Shown one piece after another: positions 46,964 to 53,868 of a DNA stretch of 64,000 nucleotides (positions within the stretch are counted from its first letter, which is position 1; each line of letters begins with the position of its first letter). This DNA is from Paeniroseomonas aquatica. GTDB lineage: Bacteria; Pseudomonadota; Alphaproteobacteria; Acetobacterales; Acetobacteraceae. Both the position numbers and the translations under genes were made by a program. The notes under the pieces are model-generated. The model was not told the origin of the DNA, searched no databases, and worked only from the letters and a program-made list of their open reading frames with translations. The stretch covers positions 233,327 to 297,326 of the forward strand of contig NZ_JAUFPN010000153.1 in NCBI RefSeq assembly GCF_030409335.1, read 5' to 3'.

Positions 46964-47833
46964 ATGGATGATAGTGCGGTCAGTGTCCTCACCCTGGTCA
47001 AGGGCCGCGAGCGCCATCTGCGCAACCTGCTGGCCGGGCTGGCGGCGGGAACGCGGCGGCCGGATCGATGCGTCGTCGTCGACATGGGCGAGCAGCCGGT
47101 CGAGCTTTCGGCGCTGCCCTTCCCGGTCACCCTGCACCGCATGCCGCAGCCCGGGCTGCCGCTGGCCGCGGCGCGCAACGCCGCGGCGCGGCTGGCCGGG
47201 ACGCCGGGGCTGGTCTTCCTCGACGTCGACTGCATCCCGGCGCCGGATCTCGTCGCCGGCCTGGCCCGGGATGTCGCCGGCGCGGCGGCGCTGATCTGCT
47301 GCGAGGTGCTCTATCTCCCGGCCGAGGCGGCCTCGGCCGGCCTCGACCCGCGGCGCCTCCGCGCCCTCGGCCGGCGCCATCCGCTGCGGCAATTCCCCGG
47401 GACCGGGCTGCGGCCGGAGGCCAATGCCGGGCTGTTCTGGTCGCTGGCCTTCGCCACCCGCCGCGCCGTCTTCGAGCGGCTCGGCGGCTTCGACGAGGCC
47501 TATGTCGGCTATGGCGCGGAGGATACCGACCTCGCCTTCCGCGCCCGCGACGCCGGCGTGCCGCTGCTCTTCACCGCCAGCACCTGCGCCTTCCACCAGT
47601 ACCATCCGGTCTACGACCCGCCGCTGCAGCACTTCGCCGACATCATCGCCAATGCGGACCGCTTCCGGCGGCAGCATGGCATCTGGCCGATGGACGGCTG
47701 GCTGCGGGCCTTCGCCGCCATGGGGCTGATCGCGCCGCCGCCGGCCGAGGGGGGGCTGACGCTGCTGCGGCATCCCACCGCCGCGGAGGTCGCCGCCGCC
47801 GCCCGGCCGCCGGCCGAGGCCTACGGTCCATAG
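46964..47833 (+). CDS. family 2-type glycosyltransferase
   Basis: GT-A-fold glycosyltransferase of 289 residues. It has VSVLTLVKGRERHLRNLLAGL at the N-terminus, the DVD metal/nucleotide motif at 87-89 (FLDVDC) and the acceptor region GGFDEAYVGYGAEDTDLAFRARDAG, typical of galactosyltransferase-like GT2 enzymes. No membrane segments are seen. The start is ATG 46964 after GGGAGA; an ATG six codons upstream is also possible. The stop overlaps the 3' end of the convergent glycosyltransferase gene by 13 bases. The sugar and acceptor are unknown. Confidence 0.88.
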   Translation: MDDSAVSVLTLVKGRERHLRNLLAGLAAGTRRPDRCVVVDMGEQPVELSALPFPVTLHRMPQPGLPLAAARNAAARLAGTPGLVFLDVDCIPAPDLVAGLARDVAGAAALICCEVLYLPAEAASAGLDPRRLRALGRRHPLRQFPGTGLRPEANAGLFWSLAFATRRAVFERLGGFDEAYVGYGAEDTDLAFRARDAGVPLLFTASTCAFHQYHPVYDPPLQHFADIIANADRFRRQHGIWPMDGWLRAFAAMGLIAPPPAEGGLTLLRHPTAAEVAAAARPPAEAYGP

Positions 47834-48861
47834 GCTTCGGCGCGATCGGCCGCGGCATCGATGAAGACCGCGGCCCGGTCCAGCGCGTCCGGGTCGTGCA
47901 ACGCGGCGATCCGGCCGGGGTCGAGGGCCGCCGCCTCGCGCAGCAGGGCGGGCCAGGCGGCGGCCGCCGGCCAGGCGGGCCGCACCACGGCGGCGCCGAG
48001 GCCGGCGAGGCGCGCCGCCTTCTCCGCCTGCTCGCCGAAGGGGCGGGGCTCCGGCAGGCAGAGGAAGCGCTTGCCGAGCGCCGCCACCTCGGCGACCAGC
48101 CCGTCGCCGGCGCCGCCGATGACCAGGTCGGCGCCGGCGAGGATGGCCTGGGCATCCGCCCGCCAGCCCAGCAGGGCCAGGTTGACGGGCGGCGCGGCGT
48201 CCGCGGGCACCACCGGGCCGAGCACCCGCCAGGCGTGGTCCGGGGTCGCCCGCGCGGCCGCCGCCAGGGCGGCGCCGTCGCCGCCGCCGCCGCCCCGGCC
48301 GAAGACGACGACGATCCCGCCGCCCTCCGTGGCGGGCGGGGCGGGGACGGCCAGGAAGCCGGTATGGACGGACTTCCGCAGGACCCAGGCCGGGGTGCCG
48401 CTGGACTCCAGCGGGGCCGGGAAGGGGGCGATCAGCGCCTCGGCGGCCCGGAAGGCGGCGAGGTGCGGCGGGTCCTCGCGCCGCCCGTTGAGCCGGACAT
48501 AGAGGAAGGGCGTGGCGCAGAGGCGGGACAGCAGGGCGACCTCGACCGAGACGTCCACCACCAGCAGGGCCGGGCGCCGGGCGGCGATCCAGCCGGCGAT
48601 GGCGGCGGCGCGGCGCCGCGTCCCCTCATGCCCGAGCGGGGCGTAGTGCAGCCCCGGCACGCCGGCGAGGTCGCCGTGCCGGGCCGGGTCCCGGACGGCA
48701 TCGTCGGGCAGGTCGAGGACGGGGCAGGGGGCCCGCGCCCGCTGGTCCGCCGGGATGGTGCCGAGCAGCACGCAGGGGCGCCGCAGCCGCCGGGCCAGCG
48801 CCGTGGCGCGCTGCCAGTGCCCGATGCCCTGGTGGTGCAGGTAGTAGCCGACCGGCCTCAT
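47821..48861 (-). CDS. GT-B-type glycosyltransferase (MurG/UGT-like)
   Basis: A 346-residue protein beginning RPVGYYLHHQGIGHWQRATALARRL, the glycine/histidine loop typical of GT-B enzymes acting on nucleotide sugars. The C-terminal half has VVFGRGGGGGDGAALAAAA, LALLGWRADAQAILAGADLVIGGAG and the donor-binding CLPEPRPFGEQAEKAARLAGLG. The start is ATG 48861, overlapping the upstream glycosyltransferase gene by four bases. The acceptor is unknown. It ends in the same residues (AEAYGP) as the convergent gene because the shared 3' overlap is nearly palindromic. Confidence 0.85.
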   Translation of the reverse strand: MRPVGYYLHHQGIGHWQRATALARRLRRPCVLLGTIPADQRARAPCPVLDLPDDAVRDPARHGDLAGVPGLHYAPLGHEGTRRRAAAIAGWIAARRPALLVVDVSVEVALLSRLCATPFLYVRLNGRREDPPHLAAFRAAEALIAPFPAPLESSGTPAWVLRKSVHTGFLAVPAPPATEGGGIVVVFGRGGGGGDGAALAAAARATPDHAWRVLGPVVPADAAPPVNLALLGWRADAQAILAGADLVIGGAGDGLVAEVAALGKRFLCLPEPRPFGEQAEKAARLAGLGAAVVRPAWPAAAAWPALLREAAALDPGRIAALHDPDALDRAAVFIDAAADRAEAYGP

Positions 48862-49955
48862 CCGAGGCCGGCCATGGCGGGCACCGCGGCCCGCGTCCGG
48901 CCGCCGTGGAAGCGGGCGATCTCGTCGTGGTAGAGGCGCTCGTATCGGTCCACCATCACCGCGGCGTCGCACTGGGCTTCCGCGCGGCTGCGGCAGGCGC
49001 TGCGGGAGAGGGCCGCCGCCGCCGGGATGGCGCGGGCCAGGGCCTCGACGTCATCGGCGGGGACGAGGCGGCCGGTGCGGGCATCGAGCAGGTCCGGCAG
49101 GGCGCCGCGGGCGAAGCCGGCGACCGGCGTGCCGCAGGCCAACGCCTCGGCGACGACCAGGCCGTAGGCCTCCTCCCAGCAGGGGGTCACCAGGCTGACG
49201 GACGCCCGCGCCACCTCCTGCACCAGCTCCGGATGGCCGAGATGGCCGACATAGACGATGTCGCCGCCGAGCGCCGGCGCGACGAAGCCCTCCCAGTAGG
49301 CCCGGTCCTCGATCGGCCCCAGGATCCGCAGCGGCATGCGCGCGAGGCGCGCGGCGGCGATCGCCAGGTGCAGCCCCTTCTCCGGCACAAGCCGGCCGCT
49401 CCAGACGGCCCGCGGCATGGCCGGCGGCTCGAGGCGGGCGCGGAACAGCCCGAGGTCGATGCCGTTCGGGATTGTGTCGGTCACCGGAACGATCGGCTGC
49501 CAGAGGCGCCGCATCGCCGCCGACACCGCCACGAAGCGCAGCGGGCGCTGAGGCGGCGCGGCGGCCGCGGCCTCCAGCTCCTCGAAGGGCGGGCAGTGCA
49601 GCGTCGTCACCATGGCAGCCGGGATGCGGTCCGCCCGGTCCAGCGGGAGGTAGTGCAGCGAATTGTTGTGGACCAAGTCGAAGCCGCCGCGCTCGAGGCG
49701 CCCGACGATGCGGGCATAGGCCGCATGCTCCACCCGCGCGGTGACCGCGGCCTCCTGCAGCGTCGCCGGCGTGCCGGTCGGCGTGCAGATGGCCTGCAGA
49801 TCGCAGACGGGGTCCGAGCCGGCGGCGGCGAAGAGCGTCACCCGGTGGCCGCGGGCCTGCAGGTGGCGGACCAGGAGATGGGTCTGGGCCTCGAGGCCGC
49901 CGGCGAAGGGCTCGGCGATGGGATGCTTGAGATGGGACAGGACCGCGATCCTCAC
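48858..49955 (-). CDS. family 4 glycosyltransferase
   Basis: GT-B glycosyltransferase of about 365 residues. It begins VRIAVLSHLKHPIAEPFAGGLEAQ, and the donor domain has WSGRLVPEKGLHLAIAAARLA, YVGHLGHPELVQEVARASVSL and the EEAYGLVVAEALACGTPVAGF signature with the ExxxxxxxE pair. The start is uncertain: GTG 49955 gives the usual N-terminus, while ATG 49988 would add eleven residues. It is coupled to the downstream GT-B gene by an ATGA overlap. Together with the GT2 gene it may serve a capsule, exopolysaccharide or glycolipid, which cannot be decided here. Confidence 0.88.
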   Translation of the reverse strand: MRIAVLSHLKHPIAEPFAGGLEAQTHLLVRHLQARGHRVTLFAAAGSDPVCDLQAICTPTGTPATLQEAAVTARVEHAAYARIVGRLERGGFDLVHNNSLHYLPLDRADRIPAAMVTTLHCPPFEELEAAAAAPPQRPLRFVAVSAAMRRLWQPIVPVTDTIPNGIDLGLFRARLEPPAMPRAVWSGRLVPEKGLHLAIAAARLARMPLRILGPIEDRAYWEGFVAPALGGDIVYVGHLGHPELVQEVARASVSLVTPCWEEAYGLVVAEALACGTPVAGFARGALPDLLDARTGRLVPADDVEALARAIPAAAALSRSACRSRAEAQCDAAVMVDRYERLYHDEIARFHGGRTRAAVPAMAGLG

Positions 49956-50040
49956 GCGCCACCGACCATGGGCCCCAGCCCCTTCCATCGGCCGGCCCGG
50001 CCCGCGATCCGGCGGAGGCGACCCCCGAGCTGGCCTGCCA

Positions 50041-50874
50041 TCAGCTGCCGATGACCCGGACCGGATGGGTGAAGACCTCGAAGCCGCTGCCGCGTGCGAC
50101 CGCGACGAGGGTGACGCCGCAGGCCTCCGCCGTGCGTACCGCCAGCGCGGTCGGCGCGGAGACGGCGGCGATCACCGGCGCGCCGATCCGCGCCGCCTTC
50201 TGCACCATCTCCACCGAGACGCGGCTGGTGAGCGCGATCAGCCCGCCCGCGCCGGCCTCGCCGGCTCGCGCCAGGGCCCCGGCGAGCTTGTCCAGCGCGT
50301 TGTGCCGGCCGACATCCTCGCGGATGGCGACCAGCCCGTGGTCCGGGCGCCAGAAGGCCGCGGCATGCACCGCGCGGGCATCCCGGTTCATCGCCTGGGC
50401 CTCGGCCAGGGCCGCCATCGCCGCCTCGATCGCCCCGGGCCAGAGCCGCAGCGCGGAGCGCACCGGCGGCACCGCCCGCGCCGCCTCCTCCAGCGACTGG
50501 ATGCCGCAGAGGCCGCAGCCCACGGGTCCGGCCAGGGCCCGGCGTCGCCCCAGCTGGCGCAGCCCGCTCTCCTCGGCGAGCCGCATCCGCACCTCGCAGC
50601 CGAGCGCGCCGCGCGGCACCACCTCCAGCTCCTCGATGGCGCCGGCGGCGGAGACGATAGCCTCGGTCAGGGAGAAGCCGAGGGCGAAGTCCTCCAGGTC
50701 CGCGGGGCTGGCCATCATCACCGCATGCGTGGCCCCGTCGTAGACCAGCGCCACCGCGGTCTCCTCGGCCAGGACCCGCTCGCCCGGGAAGAGCGAGGTG
50801 CCGGAGACGGCGACGCGCGGCAGGGTGGCCAGGGGAGGGGCCAGGGGAGGGGCCAGGGGCGGGGCCAAGCTCAT
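50041..50874 (-). CDS. fdhD: formate dehydrogenase accessory sulfurtransferase FdhD
   Basis: FdhD (277 residues) carries sulfur from a cysteine desulfurase to the molybdenum cofactor so that formate-dehydrogenase-type enzymes become active. The loop cysteines C120 and C123 (GCGLCGI) are present, as are EDVGRHNALDKLAG and LTSRVSVEMVQKAARIGAPVIAAVSAPTALA. The N-terminus carries three APPL repeats encoded by 12-base units. The start ATG overlaps the end of the upstream molybdoenzyme gene (ATGA), so cofactor maturation and target are made together. Confidence 0.96.
   Translation of the reverse strand: MSLAPPLAPPLAPPLATLPRVAVSGTSLFPGERVLAEETAVALVYDGATHAVMMASPADLEDFALGFSLTEAIVSAAGAIEELEVVPRGALGCEVRMRLAEESGLRQLGRRRALAGPVGCGLCGIQSLEEAARAVPPVRSALRLWPGAIEAAMAALAEAQAMNRDARAVHAAAFWRPDHGLVAIREDVGRHNALDKLAGALARAGEAGAGGLIALTSRVSVEMVQKAARIGAPVIAAVSAPTALAVRTAEACGVTLVAVARGSGFEVFTHPVRVIGS
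50827..50866. repeat. three 12-base tandem repeats at the start of fdhD
   Basis: GGCCAGGGGAGG occurs at 50827-50838 and 50839-50850 and, with one change, at 50851-50862. It encodes APPL three times at the FdhD N-terminus. The unit is a multiple of three, so copy changes would not break the frame. Confidence 0.75.
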
Positions 50875-53168
50875 GCGGCGGCCATGGCCTGCAGCCGGAC
50901 CGGGATCGACTTGGCGGCCGGCACCTTGCTGTGCTCGGCATGGTGCCAGAGCGGGATCAGCGGGTTGCACTCGGGGTAGTAGGCGGCGCAGCAGCCGGCC
51001 GGGATATCGTAGTAGGTCACCCGGAAGCCCTCGACGCGGCGGGGGATGCCGTCCTCCACCGCCGTGGCCAGGGCCACCGCCGCGCCGTCCGCGAGGCCGA
51101 GCCGCGCCGCGTCGCCGGCATTCATGAACAGCACCATCCGGGTGCCGCTGACCCCGCGGAAGCGGTCGTCGTAGCCGTAGATGGTGGTGTTGAACTGGTC
51201 GTTGGAGCGGATCGTGATGAGCTGCAGCACGTCCGGCTGCGGCGCCACCGCGGTGTCGGGGTTTTCCTCGAGGGAGGCGGGGGTGAGGAAATTCGCCTTG
51301 CCCGTTTCGGTCTTCCATTCCCGCTGCCGGGCCGGGAGCGGCCGGTGGAAGCCGCTGCCTTCGAAGACGCGGGTGTTGAAGCCCGCAAAGGTCTCCGGGT
51401 AGGTCGCCTCGATGGCATCGCGCACGCGGCCGTAGTCCGCCACCCAGTCAGCCCAGGGCAGGCGCGGGTTGGGGGGCAGCGTCGCCTGGGCGATGCCGGC
51501 GACGATCGCCGGCTCGGAGCGCAGCTCCGGCCCGGCCGGCGCCACCTGGCCGCGGCTCGGGTGGATCTTGGTCATGGTGTCCTCGCAGGTGACCGACTGC
51601 GGCCCCGCCGCCTGCTCATCCACCTCGATCCGCCCGAGGCAGGGCAGCAGGTAGGCGACCTCGCCGTTGACGAGGTGGCTCCGGTTCAGCTTGGTCGAGA
51701 TCTGCACCGTCAGCCGCAGCCGGGGCCAGGCTTCCTCCATCGCCGCCGTCTCCGGCACCGCGCGGATGAAATTGCCGCCGAGGCTCAGGAAGGCGCGGAC
51801 CGTCCCGGCGATGATGCCCTCGCAGGCCTCGACCGTGTTCAGCCCGGACTCGCGCGGCGGCGTGAAGCCGTATTGCTCGGCCAGCCGGTCGAGCGGCACC
51901 AGCTCCGGCTTCTCGCTGATGCCGACGGTGCGTTGGCCCTGGACGTTGGAGTGCCCGCGCACCGGCAGCACGCCGGCGCCGGGCTTGCCGATGTTGCCGC
52001 GCAGCAGCAGCAGGTTGACCACCATGCGCACGTTCTCGACGCCGGTGCGGTGCTGCGTCAGCCCCATGCCGTAGACGGCGATGGCCGACCCGCTGCGGGC
52101 GTAGATCGCCGCGGTCTCGGCCAGCGCGGCGCGGCCGAGGCCGGAGCGCGCCTCGAGCGCCGCCCAGTCGGCGGCGCGGGCCGCGGCGGCGAAGGCGCCG
52201 AAGCCGTGGGTGTGCTCGGCGATGAAGGCATGGTCGATCCAGGGCGCCGTCCCGGCCGCCGCCGCCGCGTCGTCGCCCTCGAGCAGCGCCTTGCAGATGC
52301 CGAGGATGGCGGCGATGTCGCCGCCGGCCTTGACCTGGTGGTAGTGCGAGGAGATGCGCGTCTCCGACCGGGTGAGCATCTCGCGCGGCGACTGGGGATT
52401 GGTGAAGCGCTCCCAGCCGCGCTCCCGTAGCGGGTTGAAGGTGATCATCGGGACGCCGCGCTTCGCCGCCTCCTGCAGCGGGTGCAGCATGCGCGGGCTG
52501 TTGGTGCCGACGTTCTGCCCGAAGGAGAGGATCAGCTCGGTCCGCTTGAAATCCTCGAGCAGGATGGTGCCGACCGGCGCGCCGATCGACTCCGGCAGGC
52601 CGACCGAGGTGCTCTCGTGGCACATGTTGGAACTGTCGGGCAGGTTGTTGTGGCCGTAGAGCCTGGCGAAGAGGCCCCACATGTAGGAGGTCTCCAGCGA
52701 GGCGCGGCCGGAGGCGTAGAAGACGGTGCTGCGGGGCTCGAGCGCCCGCAGCTCCGCGCCGATCTCGCGGAAGGCCGCCTCCCAGGACACCGGCACCCAG
52801 CGGTCGCTCGCGTGGTCGAGGCGCATCGGGCGCAGCAGGCGGCCCTCGGCCTCGAGGTCGTGGTCGGTCCAGCCGCGCAGCTCGCTCACCGTGTGCCGGG
52901 CGAAGAAGTCGTCCGGCACGCGCCTGCGGGTGATCTCCCAGGCCGTCGCCTTGGCGCCGTTCTCGCAGTACTCGAAGGTCGCGGCCTCGTCGGGCTTGGC
53001 CCAGGAGCAGGAGACGCAGGAGTACCCCTCCGGCTTGTTCTGCCGCAGCAGGGTGGCATTGCCGGTGGCCAGCCGCTGCTGCTTGGTCAGGACGCTCTCG
53101 ACCGAGCGGAGCGAGCCCCAGCCGCCTGCGGGACCGGTGTAGGGTCTGATCCGGATCTTCTCGCTCAT
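50871..53168 (-). CDS. FdhF/YdeP-family molybdopterin oxidoreductase
   Basis: A 765-residue cytoplasmic molybdoenzyme. The N-terminal CVSCSWAKPD segment is typical of the YdeP branch rather than a full [4Fe-4S] motif. Cofactor-binding blocks are SSNMCHESTSVGLPESIG, LILSFGQNVGTNSPRMLHPL, LLLRGNIGKPGAGVLPVRGHSNVQG, and near the C-terminus TIRSNDQFNTTIYGYDDRFRGVSGTRMVLFMN. A cysteine, not selenocysteine, stands in NMCHE. YdeP of E. coli is linked to acid resistance; the substrate is not known. The start is ATG 53168 with AGAGG upstream. It is coupled to fdhD. Confidence 0.92.
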   Translation of the reverse strand: MSEKIRIRPYTGPAGGWGSLRSVESVLTKQQRLATGNATLLRQNKPEGYSCVSCSWAKPDEAATFEYCENGAKATAWEITRRRVPDDFFARHTVSELRGWTDHDLEAEGRLLRPMRLDHASDRWVPVSWEAAFREIGAELRALEPRSTVFYASGRASLETSYMWGLFARLYGHNNLPDSSNMCHESTSVGLPESIGAPVGTILLEDFKRTELILSFGQNVGTNSPRMLHPLQEAAKRGVPMITFNPLRERGWERFTNPQSPREMLTRSETRISSHYHQVKAGGDIAAILGICKALLEGDDAAAAAGTAPWIDHAFIAEHTHGFGAFAAAARAADWAALEARSGLGRAALAETAAIYARSGSAIAVYGMGLTQHRTGVENVRMVVNLLLLRGNIGKPGAGVLPVRGHSNVQGQRTVGISEKPELVPLDRLAEQYGFTPPRESGLNTVEACEGIIAGTVRAFLSLGGNFIRAVPETAAMEEAWPRLRLTVQISTKLNRSHLVNGEVAYLLPCLGRIEVDEQAAGPQSVTCEDTMTKIHPSRGQVAPAGPELRSEPAIVAGIAQATLPPNPRLPWADWVADYGRVRDAIEATYPETFAGFNTRVFEGSGFHRPLPARQREWKTETGKANFLTPASLEENPDTAVAPQPDVLQLITIRSNDQFNTTIYGYDDRFRGVSGTRMVLFMNAGDAARLGLADGAAVALATAVEDGIPRRVEGFRVTYYDIPAGCCAAYYPECNPLIPLWHHAEHSKVPAAKSIPVRLQAMAAA

Positions 53169-53499
53169 GTCGGCCTCTGTGCCACGTCCCGGGAGGGCGC
53201 CGCTGTTCGGGGGAGGGGGGTCAGGCCGGCCGGCCCGTGGCAGCAGCCCGCGGCGCATCGGGCGAAGGGCCGGCGGGGACTGCCGGATGCCGATCGGGAG
53301 TATCCGCCACCATGCTGCAACCCCTGGGCGCTGCGACCGGGGAAGCCTTCCCGCCCCGGCGCCGATGGGGGGAAGGCGACCCATGCGTCCTGACGGCCAT
53401 GCGGTCGCCGGGACAAGCGCCACGGGCCCGGCTTCGTTCCCGCCCGGCGCCGCACCGCGGCGTGCCGGCGCATGACGGTGCAGTCAGGGGCTGCATTGT
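53169..53499. other. gene-free stretch upstream of the molybdoenzyme gene
   Basis: I see no supported gene on either strand. The part next to the molybdoenzyme start is GC-rich and without clear promoter boxes. The AT-rich end near 53497-53520 could hold promoter elements for both directions. Short open frames here have the codon bias of noise. Confidence 0.5.
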
Positions 53500-53519
53500 C
53501 ATATAAGGATATGTTTATG
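53500..53519. promoter_or_regulatory. palindromic operator candidate upstream of metE
   Basis: CATATAAGGATATGTTTATG is an imperfect palindrome (outer CATA / TATG arms, and an inner CATAT-AAGG-ATATG at 53500-53513) in an AT-rich island, ending four bases before the metE -35 box. Its core, ATAAGGATATGTTTAT, resembles ArsR-family operators of the SahR type known from methionine-cycle genes; the resemblance is from memory and needs a motif search. Confidence 0.45.
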
Positions 53520-53523
53520 TCTG

Positions 53524-53552
53524 TTGACAGCTTGCGGCAGCCGGGGTCAGAT
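53524..53552 (+). promoter_or_regulatory. promoter of metE
   Basis: Perfect TTGACA (53524-53529), 17-base spacer and TCAGAT (53547-53552), a weak -10. Transcription would start near 53559, right at the 5' edge of the riboswitch, which supports the call. Confidence 0.6.
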
Positions 53553-53559
53553 GCCGGGG

Positions 53560-53750
53560 TCGAGGTTCTCTCTGGCCATGCCCGGCCGGGGAGCTAAGAG
53601 GGAATTCGGTGAGGCGGCGACGCCGATGCCGAAGCTGCCCCCGCAACTGTGAGCGGTGAGCCGGGATCCGTCGCGCGCCACTGATGCCTCCGGGCATTGG
53701 GAAGGCCAGGATCGAGGCGCTGACCCGTGAGCCAGGAGACCTGCCCCGAC
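53560..53750 (+). ncRNA. cobalamin riboswitch (B12 element) in the metE leader
   Basis: The conserved blocks occur in order: AGGGAATTCGGTG (53599-53611), GCTGCCCCCGCAACTGT (53634-53650), GCCACTG followed by GGGAAGGC (about 53687-53706) and the B12 box GCCAGGAGACCTGCC (53731-53745). The element lies between a promoter and metE on the same strand. Binding of adenosylcobalamin would lower expression of the B12-independent synthase. Just downstream, CCCCG (53744-53748) can pair with CGGGG (53767-53771), a possible switching stem overlapping the B12 box. The outer boundaries are approximate. Confidence 0.95.
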
Positions 53751-53868
53751 ACATAACGTCCTCCGGCGGGGTGCCCGGTCAGGCCGCAGAGTCCGCGCGC
53801 GCCGGTCCGCACCGTCGTGGCTCGGGTTGCGTCCGGCTGCCTCCCTGCCCATCGCAAAGGCAAGGTTC

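Noticed and set aside
50871-53168. Selenocysteine codon in the molybdoenzyme
   Set aside because: The frame is open throughout with no internal TGA; the candidate metal-ligand position is cysteine (NMCHE).
53169-53500. Short open frames between the molybdoenzyme gene and metE leader
   Set aside because: They overlap in several frames, lack ribosome-binding sites and give proline/arginine-rich products with no family features.
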